A DNA stretch of 64,000 bases, taken from the NCBI GenBank assembly GCA_002309305.1, contig DBWR01000070.1:84266-148265 (forward strand). Reading direction: 5' to 3'. Numbering within the stretch: the stretch's first letter is position 1; every line of letters begins with the position of its first letter. The notes under the pieces are model-generated. The model saw nothing but the letters and a program-made list of their open reading frames with translations, was not told the origin of the DNA and searched no databases. Position numbers and translations under genes: made by a program. Positions 12,455-20,289 of the stretch are shown piece by piece. The stretch comes from Treponema sp. UBA1233. GTDB taxonomy: Bacteria > Spirochaetota > Spirochaetia > Treponematales > Treponemataceae.

Positions 12455-12483
12455 AATATATACCATTTAATCCTAATAAACAA
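12455..12483 (-). promoter_or_regulatory. Candidate promoter of the phosphonate operon
   Basis: Minus strand: -35 TTGTTT (12478-12483), 17-nt spacer, -10 TATATT (12455-12460), placing the start about 65-70 nt before the pepM ATG. The surrounding sequence is very AT-rich, so the match is not decisive. Confidence 0.4.
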
Positions 12484-12506
12484 GTACAAGAAATGAATTC
12501 AGAATA

Positions 12507-12545
12507 TTGTTTAAGAGATTTGCGGTGTTTTGTTTAAGAGATTTG
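12507..12545. repeat. Two copies of a 16-bp direct repeat
   Basis: TTGTTTAAGAGATTTG occurs at 12507-12522 and again, identically, at 12530-12545 (23-bp spacing). It lies between rfbC and pepM and overlaps the end of a 32-codon reading frame. Function unknown; it could be an operator or a leftover of a duplication. Confidence 0.7.
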
Positions 12546-12609
12546 TGATGGTGTTGGTTTCTTGAAAGTCAAGTAGCTTGCAGTATATTTGTCCGTCTTT
12601 TTTTCTCAT
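12511..12609 (-). CDS. Possible 32-residue peptide or gene remnant
   Basis: An ATG at 12609 preceded by AGGTGA (spacing about seven bases) opens a 32-codon frame starting MRKKDGQIYCKLLDF and ending in a stop inside the direct-repeat region. It lies 13 nt downstream of rfbC on the same strand. I do not recognise it. It may be a real small protein or the head of a gene truncated by the rearrangement that produced the repeats. Confidence 0.25.
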   Translation of the reverse strand: MRKKDGQIYCKLLDFQETNTITNLLNKTPQIS

Positions 12610-12622
12610 TACTCTGTCACCT

Positions 12623-13228
12623 CTAATTCTGTAACCATTTGCCATCCATGCCGAAGTAGGGTGCAGATGGATCAAATATTTCTAACTGCTTGTCCTTTTC
12701 CGACAGGATTGGATTTGCTTCCTTAAGCTCGAAAGGCCAGTCTATGGCAAGTTTCGGGTCATTCCAAATGATTCCACCTTCGTCACCGGGATAGTAGAAG
12801 TCACTGCTCTTGTATGCGCAGATGGCGGTGTCGCTTAGTACATAAAAGCCGTGTGCAAATCCGCATGGAATGTACATCTGGTTTTGTATGTCGGAATCCA
12901 GTATTGTGGTAAATGCCTTTCCAAATGTTTTGGAATCATTCCTTAAATCCACGGCAACGTCAAAAATTTTCCCGCTTACAACCCGAACAAGTTTCCCCTG
13001 GGGGTGGTGTTTTTGAAAATGAAGGCCCCGGAGGACCCCTTTTACAGAAAGCGACTGATTGTCCTGAACGAAGCTCATCGTCAGGCCGGAGTCAAAGAAT
13101 TCCTTTTCGTTATATGATTCAATCATGTATCCGCGGGAATCTTTGAATGATTCTGGGGTAAGCTCATAAAGCCCCTCAATTTTGAGACCATCTGCAAAAC
13201 AGCCCTTTATCTGAAACGGCAAATTCAA
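12623..13228 (-). CDS. rfbC: dTDP-4-dehydrorhamnose 3,5-epimerase
   Basis: A 201-residue cupin-fold RmlC protein that epimerises dTDP-4-keto-6-deoxyglucose at C3 and C5 on the way to dTDP-L-rhamnose. Diagnostic segments are [40 protein letters not shown] (catalytic His region) and [16 protein letters not shown]. The start overlaps the rfbA stop by four bases (ATGA). The partners rfbB and rfbD are 33 kb away at the other edge of the accessory cluster. Confidence 0.95.
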   Translation of the reverse strand: MNLPFQIKGCFADGLKIEGLYELTPESFKDSRGYMIESYNEKEFFDSGLTMSFVQDNQSLSVKGVLRGLHFQKHHPQGKLVRVVSGKIFDVAVDLRNDSKTFGKAFTTILDSDIQNQMYIPCGFAHGFYVLSDTAICAYKSSDFYYPGDEGGIIWNDPKLAIDWPFELKEANPILSEKDKQLEIFDPSAPYFGMDGKWLQN

Positions 13229-14100
13229 GATCTCCCGGCTATGAATTTCAGGTATTCCCCATAGCTAGTCTTGTAGGTTGCCGCCATATCCAGAAGGTTC
13301 TGTCTGTCTATCCATTTGTTCCTGTAGGCAATTTCCTCTATGCAGCTTACATAAAGTCCCTGACGTTTCTGTATGGTCATTATGAAGTTGGAGGCTTCCA
13401 TAAGTCCGTCATATGTCCCTGTGTCTAGCCATGCCATGCCACGTCCTAGTAACTGAACTGAAAGCTTCTTCTGCTCAAGATAAGCGTTGTTCACGGCCGT
13501 AATCTCAATTTCCCCGCGAGCCGAAGGGTTTACGTTTTTTGCAATATGAATGACAGAATTGTCATAAAAGTAAAGGCCAGGTACCGCCCAATTGGATTTT
13601 GGGTTCTGGGGTTTTTCTTCAATTCCAATGACTTTATTTGTACTGTCAAATTCAACCACACCGTATGCAGTCGGATCCTTTACCTGATATCCGAAAATGA
13701 CTCCGCCACCTTCAGTTTCGATTTTTGATACGGCGTTATGGAGTATGGGGGTGAATGCCTGACCGAAGAAAATGTTGTCTCCAAGCACAAGGGCCACATT
13801 GTCATCACCGATGAATTTTTCGCCAACGATAAAGGCGTCCGCAAGTCCCCTTGGTTTGTCCTGAACCGCATATTCAAATTTCATTCCAAGCCATTTGCCG
13901 TCGCCCAAAAGCTCCTTAAAAAGGCCGATGTCGCGTGGAGTTGAGATGACAAGCACCTCTCGGATTCCTGCAAGCATAAGGACCGAAAGAGGATAATAAA
14001 TCATGGGTTTGTCATAGAGGGGCAGTATCTGCTTGGAAACAGCCTTTGTTATGGGGTACAGACGTGTACCCGAACCTCCCGCAAGAATTATTCCTTTCAT
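13225..14100 (-). CDS. rfbA: Glucose-1-phosphate thymidylyltransferase
   Basis: A 291-residue RmlA that makes dTDP-glucose from glucose-1-phosphate and dTTP. It has the classical opening [20 protein letters not shown] followed by [28 protein letters not shown] and [19 protein letters not shown]. It feeds both rhamnose synthesis (rfbB, rfbC, rfbD) and the FdtA/FdtB branch at 27.3-28.8 kb. It overlaps the NusG-like gene by four bases, so the three genes loaP-like, rfbA and rfbC form one unit. Confidence 0.96.
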   Translation of the reverse strand: MKGIILAGGSGTRLYPITKAVSKQILPLYDKPMIYYPLSVLMLAGIREVLVISTPRDIGLFKELLGDGKWLGMKFEYAVQDKPRGLADAFIVGEKFIGDDNVALVLGDNIFFGQAFTPILHNAVSKIETEGGGVIFGYQVKDPTAYGVVEFDSTNKVIGIEEKPQNPKSNWAVPGLYFYDNSVIHIAKNVNPSARGEIEITAVNNAYLEQKKLSVQLLGRGMAWLDTGTYDGLMEASNFIMTIQKRQGLYVSCIEEIAYRNKWIDRQNLLDMAATYKTSYGEYLKFIAGRS

Positions 14101-14618
14101 AAATCCTCCTTTACTCCTTGTATCTCGTCGTATGCAAGGTCAAATTTTAATGTACTGTTGCACAAGTCTAGCTTGACCGTAACCCTCTGCCTCTTGCGGT
14201 TAACCTTTATGATGTTGCCCGCAAATCCCATAAGGGGGCCGTCGGTAATCACTATGCGCATGTTCTCGTTAAAGTAAGCCTTGGAAATGCCCTGTACCTC
14301 GCCGAATTTCCTGAGGTTTGCAAGGTATTCAAGATCCTTTCCCTCCAATTGATGGATGTCGGTATTGGACGGAAGAAAATGGTAGAAACTTCTGTTCATG
14401 TGCGCCGCTTTTACAATGCCAGGTTCCAGATGACGGATGGAAAGAAACACATATCCCGGGAAAAGAGCCTGCTCATATTCAAGCTTTTTGGAAGTGCGCA
14501 TTTTCTTCTTGAAGAAAAAAAGTTCGGCTGTGGCGTCAGATTCATGCAGAACCTTTTCAAAATCCGCCTTGAACGCCTCTTCCGCTCCCGTTTTGACCAT
14601 TATGCAGTAATATTCCAT
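14097..14618 (-). CDS. loaP: LoaP-type NusG paralogue (transcription antiterminator)
   Basis: A 173-residue protein with an N-terminal NGN domain ([36 protein letters not shown]) and a C-terminal KOW domain (residues ~120-173, [19 protein letters not shown]). NusG paralogues of the LoaP group sit at the head of polysaccharide or polyketide operons and allow RNA polymerase to pass terminators after recognising a leader RNA hairpin. Placement fits: it heads rfbA-rfbC and is divergent from the 11-kb gmd unit, whose leader is structured. The symbol is by family resemblance; UpxY/RfaH-like paralogues are the alternative. GAGGA precedes the ATG. Confidence 0.8.
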   Translation of the reverse strand: MEYYCIMVKTGAEEAFKADFEKVLHESDATAELFFFKKKMRTSKKLEYEQALFPGYVFLSIRHLEPGIVKAAHMNRSFYHFLPSNTDIHQLEGKDLEYLANLRKFGEVQGISKAYFNENMRIVITDGPLMGFAGNIIKVNRKRQRVTVKLDLCNSTLKFDLAYDEIQGVKEDL

Positions 14619-14636
14619 ACATCCTCAACAACAATA

Positions 14637-14665
14637 ATTTTATATGGTTTAAGGTTTTATTGCAA
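14637..14665 (-). promoter_or_regulatory. Promoter of loaP-rfbA-rfbC
   Basis: Minus strand: -35 TTGCAA (14660-14665), 17-nt spacer, -10 TAAAAT (14637-14642). The predicted start is about 12 nt before the loaP ATG, leaving room for the GAGGA ribosome site. Confidence 0.45.
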
Positions 14666-14696
14666 GTGTGAAAAGCGTTTTATGGGGCTTGTAATG

Positions 14697-14725
14697 TTGA
14701 CAGAAAGGGCTTTTTGGCTTAATAT
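14697..14725 (+). promoter_or_regulatory. Promoter of the gmd operon
   Basis: A perfect -35 TTGACA (14697-14702), 17-nt spacer and -10 TAATAT (14720-14725). Transcription would start near 14732, giving an untranslated leader of about 177 nt before gmd. Confidence 0.65.
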
Positions 14726-14731
14726 TTAAGG

Positions 14732-14908
14732 AAACATTCAGTTGTAACTGGCTGTGATGCACGTTAGGTGCGCAGTCAAGTGCCTCGACCACAGGTCCCA
14801 TATTGCACGGGCATAGTGCATTTCTACCGAAGGACGTTTTTTTAGGCGTTTTGTAGGAAAGGGACGAGGTATATTTAAAAATCATTCAACAATCATTTGG
14901 AGTAAAAC
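14732..14908 (+). promoter_or_regulatory. Long structured leader of the gmd operon
   Basis: The predicted 5' leader contains several short hairpins: CAGTT-GT-AACTG (14739-14750), an outer CTGTG/CACAG pairing (14752-14756 with 14790-14794) that encloses GCAC-GTTAG-GTGC (14759-14771), and TGCAC/GTGCA (14804-14808 with 14816-14820). It is richer in G+C than the neighbouring promoter region. The LoaP-type gene is divergent from it, so this RNA is a candidate antiterminator recognition site. No known riboswitch was recognised. Confidence 0.45.
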
Positions 14909-15988
14909 ATGTCTGACAAAATTGCATTGATTACAGGTATTACAGGACAAGACGGCTCGTTCCTTGCGGAATTCCTTTTGGACAAAGGCTATGAGGTCCA
15001 CGGAATCATAAGGCGCTCTTCTTCGTTCAACACGGGAAGGATTGAGCACCTCTACATCGCAGATTTGATTGAGGACATGCACAAGGTAAAGCCCGTTCAG
15101 CTACATTACGGGGATTTGACGGATTCAGAAAGTCTGATACGCCTTATACGCGAGATAAAACCCACGGAAATATACAACCTTGCGGCCCAGAGCCATGTAA
15201 AGGTAAGTTTTGACGTTCCCGAGTATACGGCAGACACTGATGCCACAGGAGTCCTGCGCATTCTGGAAGCAGTTCACTTTTTGGGAATGGAAAAGACATG
15301 CCGCATATATCAGGCTTCAACATCGGAACTGTTCGGTCTTGTACAGGAAGTGCCGCAGAAGGAGACTACTCCTTTTTATCCGCGTTCCCCCTATGCCGTT
15401 GCCAAATTATACGGCTACTGGATCATGAAGAATTACCGCGAAAGCTACGGAATGTTCTGCTCAAACGGAATCCTCTTTAACCATGAGTCGGAGCGCAGGG
15501 GAGAGACTTTCGTTACAAGAAAGATTACCCTTGCCGCAAGCCGAATCGCACAGGGATTTCAGAAAAAGCTTTACCTTGGAAACCTGAATGCACTCAGGGA
15601 CTGGGGATATGCAAAGGATTATGTTGAATGCATGTGGCTCATACTTCAGCAGGACAAGCCCGATGACTTTGTTGTTGCCACAGGAGAACAGCACTCCGTA
15701 AGGGAATTCTGCCTTCTTGCATTCAAGGAAGCCGGAATCGACATAGAATTCCAGGGAGAGGGTGTTGAGGAAATGGGCATAGACAAAAAGACCGGAAAAG
15801 TCCTTATAGAAGTGGACCCCAAGTATTTCCGTCCCGCAGAAGTTGAAACCCTCCTTGGCGACCCAACAAAGGCAAAATCCGTACTCGGCTGGAACCCCAC
15901 AAAAACAAGCTTCCCAGAACTGGTCCACATAATGATGCAGCACGACATGGAATACGTAAGGAATGAGAGGGTGGTTAGGAACAGGTAA
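14909..15988 (+). CDS. gmd: GDP-mannose 4,6-dehydratase
   Basis: A 359-residue short-chain dehydrogenase-type enzyme that converts GDP-mannose to GDP-4-keto-6-deoxymannose. It has the NADP-binding loop [19 protein letters not shown], the loop [17 protein letters not shown] typical of Gmd, and the catalytic pair in [16 protein letters not shown] precedes the ATG. Together with fcl, two genes downstream, it gives GDP-L-fucose. First gene of the long plus-strand operon. Confidence 0.96.
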   Translation: MSDKIALITGITGQDGSFLAEFLLDKGYEVHGIIRRSSSFNTGRIEHLYIADLIEDMHKVKPVQLHYGDLTDSESLIRLIREIKPTEIYNLAAQSHVKVSFDVPEYTADTDATGVLRILEAVHFLGMEKTCRIYQASTSELFGLVQEVPQKETTPFYPRSPYAVAKLYGYWIMKNYRESYGMFCSNGILFNHESERRGETFVTRKITLAASRIAQGFQKKLYLGNLNALRDWGYAKDYVECMWLILQQDKPDDFVVATGEQHSVREFCLLAFKEAGIDIEFQGEGVEEMGIDKKTGKVLIEVDPKYFRPAEVETLLGDPTKAKSVLGWNPTKTSFPELVHIMMQHDMEYVRNERVVRNR

Positions 15989-16022
15989 AATAATGCGTAA
16001 TGCTAAATGCGTAATGCATAAT
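15989..16022. repeat. Left 14-bp-period repeat flanking the IVS-type gene
   Basis: AATGCGTAATGC occurs twice, at 15992-16003 and 16006-16017. The stretch 15989-16003 is also complementary, with one mismatch, to the first codons of the next gene (about 16087-16101), so a stem could form around its ribosome site and start codon. Confidence 0.6.
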
Positions 16023-16036
16023 CAAATAAGGGCATA

Positions 16037-16420
16037 ATGAAAACTAGTGATGAGAACATAATAGTTGAAAAATCCAAAGCATTCGCATTGCGCATTATTA
16101 AGCTATATAAATTCCTTACGGAAAAAAAGAAGGAATTTGTACTTTCAAAACAAGTCTTAAAAAGCGGGACAAGCATTGGTGCTAATGTTAGAGAAGGAAT
16201 CAGAGGTCAAACAAAGGCCGATTTTTATGCTAAATTCAATGTTTCATTAAAAGAAGCTAGTGAGACGGAATACTGGCTGGAGTTACTTAATGAAAGCGGT
16301 TATTTAGAAGGTCATGAAAATGATTTTCAAAGTTTATATTCTGACTGTCAGGAAGTAATAAGAATCTTGATGGCAATTACCAAAACACAGAAAGAGGGTG
16401 GAGCTAATTGTAATGTGTGA
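16037..16420 (+). CDS. Four-helix bundle protein of the 23S rRNA intervening-sequence family
   Basis: A 127-residue helical protein of the IVP/S23 family first seen in spirochete 23S rRNA intervening sequences. Typical segments are IVEKSKAFALRIIKLYKFL, VLKSGTSIGANVREG and KEASETEYWLELL. The family is thought to form four-helix oligomers; its function is unsettled. It lies between gmd and fcl, genes usually adjacent, and is bordered on both sides by short AT-rich repeats, which looks like insertion of a small cassette. AAGGG is a weak ribosome site. Confidence 0.88.
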   Translation: MKTSDENIIVEKSKAFALRIIKLYKFLTEKKKEFVLSKQVLKSGTSIGANVREGIRGQTKADFYAKFNVSLKEASETEYWLELLNESGYLEGHENDFQSLYSDCQEVIRILMAITKTQKEGGANCNV

Positions 16421-16427
16421 CAATATG

Positions 16428-16459
16428 ATTACGAATTGCGCATTACGAATTACGAATTG
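16428..16459. repeat. Right repeat flanking the IVS-type gene
   Basis: ATTACGAATT occurs three times (16428-16437, 16442-16451, 16449-16458), partly interrupted by GCGC. It is roughly inverted relative to the left repeat at 15989-16022, so the gene is framed by imperfect inverted repeats. Confidence 0.6.
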
Positions 16460-16464
16460 AAAAT

Positions 16465-17442
16465 ATGAATTACAATAATAAAATCTTTGTTGCCGGTCAC
16501 CGGGGGCTTGTTGGGGGGGCAATCCTCCGCTGCCTGCAGGAAAAGGGATACACAAACATAATCACGAGGACACACAAAGAACTGGATCTTTTGAATCAGG
16601 CGGCTGTAAATGAATTCTTTGCATCCGAAAAGCCTGAGTATGTCTTTTTGGCGGCGGCTCATGTTGGCGGAATAGGGGCCAACTCTACCTATCCGGCTGA
16701 CTTCATATATCAGAATATGGTTATCGGCTTTAATGTTGTTGAGGCGGCTAGGGTAAATGGGGTAAAAAAACTGATGAACCTTGGCTCAACCTGCATTTAT
16801 CCCAAAATGGCCGAGCAGCCGATTAAGGAAGAATCCCTTCTGACAGGACCACTGGAGCCTACCAACGATGCATATGCACTTGCAAAAATAAGCGTGATAA
16901 AGCTTTGTACTGCTTATAATAAACAGTATGGCACCAACTATCTAAGCGTGATGCCGACAAACCTCTACGGTCTGGGGGATAACTATGAGCTTCAGGGAAG
17001 CCATGTTTTTCCTGCGATGATACGCAAATTCTACGAAGCGAAGGCAAGCGGTGAGGATGTGGTTCACCTCTGGGGTGACGGTTCTCCTCTCCGTGAATTC
17101 CTTTATGCAGGGGATCTTGCGGATGCAGTGGTTTATCTTATGGAAAACAAGAACGCCCAGGACCTTCGCACCCCGACTGGAGACTTTGTGAATGTAGGAA
17201 CCGGACGGGAATGCACGATAAGGGAACTGGCTGAAACAATAGAAGACGTCGTTTATGCCGATGTCCGTAAGGGTGGACGCAAGTGCAGGATGGAATGGGA
17301 CCCGTCAAAACCAAACGGCACCCCACGAAAGCTTTGTGACGTGACAAGGCTAAATGCATTGGGCTGGAAGGCAAAGGTTGATGTGCGCGAGGGAATAAAA
17401 ATCGCCTATGATGATTTCCTCCATGGGAATGTAAGAAAATAA
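16465..17442 (+). CDS. fcl: GDP-L-fucose synthase
   Basis: A 325-residue epimerase-reductase (Fcl/WcaG) completing GDP-L-fucose synthesis from the Gmd product. It shows KIFVAGHRGLVGGAI (NADP loop, residues 5-19), NLGSTCIYPKMAEQPIKEE and NDAYALAKISVIKLC, with the Tyr-X3-Lys pair. No strong ribosome site precedes the ATG because the right-hand repeat of the IVS-type cassette abuts the gene, which may lower its translation. Length is typical. Confidence 0.95.
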   Translation: MNYNNKIFVAGHRGLVGGAILRCLQEKGYTNIITRTHKELDLLNQAAVNEFFASEKPEYVFLAAAHVGGIGANSTYPADFIYQNMVIGFNVVEAARVNGVKKLMNLGSTCIYPKMAEQPIKEESLLTGPLEPTNDAYALAKISVIKLCTAYNKQYGTNYLSVMPTNLYGLGDNYELQGSHVFPAMIRKFYEAKASGEDVVHLWGDGSPLREFLYAGDLADAVVYLMENKNAQDLRTPTGDFVNVGTGRECTIRELAETIEDVVYADVRKGGRKCRMEWDPSKPNGTPRKLCDVTRLNALGWKAKVDVREGIKIAYDDFLHGNVRK

Positions 17443-17447
17443 GATAT

Positions 17448-18983
17448 ATGCATTTTTCAAGAATACAGAAAAATAAATTGCATTTTTATACGAAAGCTGC
17501 CAGAAATTTGACGGAAGAAGAGCTTGATGCAATATCAGATTTGTTTTCTGAAAATTATGGAAAGTATAGTTTAGCAAATAAAAATGAATCTCTAAGAGGT
17601 AAGCAGATATCTCTTAAACCAAGTTATTATAAAAGATACATGGTTTCAAATGATTATACCTATGTTGCCCTTGCATATTACGATGATGTTCTTGTTGGTC
17701 AGGCTTTTTATGTTGTTGAAAATTTCAAACAGGGTAATGCGACATGGGTAATACAGCTTGTTGTAAAAAAGGAGTTCCGGAAAAACCAAATTGCCAAGAA
17801 GCTTTTGTTTTCCATATGGGGATTCTCCAATGATTATGCATGGGGGCTGGCGACAACAAATCCTCTTACAATAAAAACTTTGGAATCGGCAACCTTGAGA
17901 AAGGTTTCATTAACAAAAATGAAACAGAATATCAAGGTAATAAAACAATTGTCAAGCAAAGTGAATTTTATTTCCCAAGAAGAAATATTCATCACGGAGA
18001 ACAATTCTGTGGTAAATTCCAGCTATTATGTCAGCCATGATGATATTCCTAATTATATCTCAAAATATGGAGATGAATGGGTTTTCGGAAATCTGGAGGA
18101 AGGCTTTGAATGGCTTGCATTTACTTTTAGGGGACAGGAAATAAAGAAGCTTTCAAAACAGGATTTTGATAATTTTATTGAGTATTCTGAAAGCAGATTG
18201 ATAGATGCTTATTCAAGAATGGAGATGATAACTCAGCCATGGACAAAGCATACAGCAGAAGAGATTGAGTTCATAAAGCAATACATTTCGGATAAATCAG
18301 CCCGTATAATGGATATGGGGTGTGGGACTGCAAGACATATAGCGGAATTATACAAACAAGGATACAAAAATATAAATGGATATGATTTTTCTGAAAATTT
18401 GATTACCCAGGCAAAAAAGAATTATCCTGAAATCCAGGACAATCTTTCAATTAGCGATTGTAGAAATCTTAAGTGTAAGAGCAAAGCTGATGTCATTTTA
18501 TGTCTTTATGACGTTATAGGTTCTTTTCCCAAAGAGAAAGACAACATAAATATAATAAAGGCTGCTAGACGAAACTTGAAAAAAAATGGCATTTTTATTT
18601 GTTCTGTCATGAATATGCATCTTACAGAAAACATATGCAAATACAAATTTGATGTCTATTCTGATCCTAAAAGGCTTTTCAAATTAAGGGCATCACAAAT
18701 AATGCAAAAATCAGGGAATATTTTTAATCCTGAAAATTTTGTAATAGATACAAAGACGGGACTTGTATTCAGAAAGGAGATATTTAAAGATGATGGCTTT
18801 TTGGATTCTGAATACATTATTCGCGATAAACGTTATAGGCTGAATGAGATAAAATCTTTGTTAAAGGAAAATGGTTTTATTGTTCTTGATTCTCGTTTTG
18901 TTCGAGCTGGAAGGTTTGACAATCCTCTAAAAGCCACGGACTTGGATGCAAAAGAAATATTAATAGTTGCAAGAAAGAAATAG
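17448..18983 (+). CDS. GNAT acetyltransferase-like domain fused to a class I SAM methyltransferase
   Basis: A 511-residue cytoplasmic protein. Residues ~20-165 look like a GNAT domain: YVALAYYDDVLVGQAFYVVE, then WVIQLVVKKEFRKNQIAKKL, the acetyl-CoA loop region. Residues ~275-400 form a Rossmann methyltransferase with motif I RIMDMGCGTARHIAELY and acidic NGYDFSENLI. The remainder resembles small-molecule methyltransferases. It may N-acylate and methylate a sugar or peptide decoration of the exported glycan; substrate unknown. Base composition is clearly AT-richer than fcl and wzm on either side, suggesting separate acquisition. It starts six bases after fcl with a poor ribosome site. Confidence 0.65.
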   Translation: MHFSRIQKNKLHFYTKAARNLTEEELDAISDLFSENYGKYSLANKNESLRGKQISLKPSYYKRYMVSNDYTYVALAYYDDVLVGQAFYVVENFKQGNATWVIQLVVKKEFRKNQIAKKLLFSIWGFSNDYAWGLATTNPLTIKTLESATLRKVSLTKMKQNIKVIKQLSSKVNFISQEEIFITENNSVVNSSYYVSHDDIPNYISKYGDEWVFGNLEEGFEWLAFTFRGQEIKKLSKQDFDNFIEYSESRLIDAYSRMEMITQPWTKHTAEEIEFIKQYISDKSARIMDMGCGTARHIAELYKQGYKNINGYDFSENLITQAKKNYPEIQDNLSISDCRNLKCKSKADVILCLYDVIGSFPKEKDNINIIKAARRNLKKNGIFICSVMNMHLTENICKYKFDVYSDPKRLFKLRASQIMQKSGNIFNPENFVIDTKTGLVFRKEIFKDDGFLDSEYIIRDKRYRLNEIKSLLKENGFIVLDSRFVRAGRFDNPLKATDLDAKEILIVARKK

Positions 18984-19021
18984 AGCTTTTTAAGATTAAA
19001 GATTAAGGATATTTTGACTGT

Positions 19022-19894
19022 ATGATGGAAAAAGATAGTATTACAAAAAATGATGATGCTCAGTGGACAAAGGTAATTACCGCAAAGAGGCGGCTTTTGG
19101 ACCTGCACCTTAAGGATGTGTGGGATTACCGCTACCTTATAAAAAGGTTCATAAAGCGTGATTTTGTGGTCCAGTACAAGCAGACTATTCTGGGACCCTT
19201 GTGGTATGTCATACAGCCGCTACTGTCATCCATCATGTACATCTTTGTCTTCGGTAATCTGGCCGGAATAGGTACGGACGGGGTGCCTTCGATTCTGTTT
19301 TACTTCGGCGGAACAATGCTTTGGACCTTTTTTACGGGTACAGTTTTGGGGGGATCAAATGTATTCCTTAATAACAAGGATGTATTCGGAAAGGTTTATT
19401 TCCCCAGGCTTACCGTTCCAATAAGCATAGCGGCAGGACTTGTCATAAAGCTTTTGATTCAATTTGCCCTCTTGGTCTGCATATACCTTTACCTTATCAT
19501 TCGGGGTGTCCATGTTTATCCGACATGGTGGGCTTTTTCGTTCCCGCTCATCGTCCTATGGATTGGAGTTTTGGGAACGAGTCTGGGGCTTATCATTTCC
19601 TCCCTTACGACAAAATACCGCGACCTAAAGCTGGTTGTTGATTTTGGAATTCAGCTTGCCATGTATGCGACTCCTGTGGTTTACCCCCTGAGTGAGGCTC
19701 CAAAGAAATTCTTCTGGCTCTTTTACATAAATCCCATGAGTGCTCCGATTGAAACATTCCGAATCTGCTTTTATGGGGCCGGCTCTGTTCCGCTTTCAAT
19801 GATTCTAATAAGCCTGGGAACCACCTTCCTTCTGGCATTCCTGGGCCTGGTCCTCTTTACCCGCAACGAACGCAACTTTGTGGATGTGATTTAG
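19022..19894 (+). CDS. wzm: O-antigen/polysaccharide ABC exporter, permease subunit
   Basis: A 290-residue ABC-2-type permease with six hydrophobic segments. The cytoplasmic entry RYLIKRFIKRDFVVQYKQT, followed by LGPLWYVIQPLL, is characteristic of Wzm/RfbA/TagG exporters, which pass undecaprenyl-linked glycans across the inner membrane. Its ATPase partner wzt begins about 1 kb downstream; the two are separated by a pseudogene and a toxin-antitoxin-like pair, whereas wzm and wzt normally adjoin. Confidence 0.93.
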   Translation: MMEKDSITKNDDAQWTKVITAKRRLLDLHLKDVWDYRYLIKRFIKRDFVVQYKQTILGPLWYVIQPLLSSIMYIFVFGNLAGIGTDGVPSILFYFGGTMLWTFFTGTVLGGSNVFLNNKDVFGKVYFPRLTVPISIAAGLVIKLLIQFALLVCIYLYLIIRGVHVYPTWWAFSFPLIVLWIGVLGTSLGLIISSLTTKYRDLKLVVDFGIQLAMYATPVVYPLSEAPKKFFWLFYINPMSAPIETFRICFYGAGSVPLSMILISLGTTFLLAFLGLVLFTRNERNFVDVI

Positions 19895-19903
19895 GCTTTT
19901 ATT

Positions 19904-20046
19904 ATGTCATATAGGAATCTTACTGATATACAGAAAAAAGACCTCCTGACAAAAATTACCTGGGACTATATTAAGACAAAATCCTGAAGATATTGAAGGA
20001 CTTCGATCTTCCCTTCTATTTGATAGGAGGAACCGCACAAGGTTGA
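19904..20046 (+). pseudogene. Remnant of an AbiEii-type nucleotidyltransferase gene
   Basis: A 27-codon frame starting MSYRNLTDIQKKDLLTKIT stops at 19987. In another frame (from 19981) the sequence continues ILKILKDFDLPFYLIGGTA and stops at 20046. LIGGTA is the start of the nucleotidyltransferase active-site motif of AbiEii-type toxins. So only the N-terminal tip remains, with a frameshift and no downstream catalytic residues. Confidence 0.6.
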
Positions 20047-20053
20047 TAGAAAC

Positions 20054-20082
20054 TTGACAGTTTTTATGGCTATTAATATAAT
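20054..20082 (+). promoter_or_regulatory. Perfect consensus promoter for the toxin-antitoxin-like pair
   Basis: TTGACA (20054-20059), 17-nt spacer, TATAAT (20077-20082): an exact sigma-70 consensus. It lies inside the wzm-wzt interval and would drive the small gene at 20116, the GNAT gene and possibly wzt. Confidence 0.75.
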
Positions 20083-20115
20083 GTATCTATATAAATGGGT
20101 TGAAGGAGGTTTGAT

Positions 20116-20289
20116 ATGTCTACAGCAAGTATCAGAAAACCGATGATTATTACATCGGAAAAGTCTGCTAAAGTTATAGCTGATGTATTGGAAATGACTC
20201 CAAAGACAACAAATAATAAAATATATCCTCAATCTGTTAAGGAGATTAAAGGCAAAACTATTCTTGGGCTTCTAAAGAGGGCAAAATGA
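20116..20289 (+). CDS. Small antitoxin-like protein
   Basis: A 57-residue basic protein (MSTASIRKPMIITSEKSAKV at the start, GKTILGLLKRAK at the end). A strong AGGAGGT ribosome site sits five bases before the ATG, and the stop overlaps the start of the GNAT-like gene (ATGA). Small size, tight coupling, first position and a dedicated strong promoter resemble the antitoxin of a type II pair. No recognisable DNA-binding motif was seen, so the role is inferred from context. Confidence 0.55.
   Translation: MSTASIRKPMIITSEKSAKVIADVLEMTPKTTNNKIYPQSVKEIKGKTILGLLKRAK

Noticed and set aside
15461..15943. A 160-codon open frame opposite gmd
   Set aside because: Antisense shadow of gmd; composition unlike real proteins.
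15989..16464. Possible CRISPR-like array from the short repeated units near 16.0 and 16.4 kb
   Set aside because: Units are 10-14 bp, not separated by unique spacers, and flank a coding gene; no cas genes are present.
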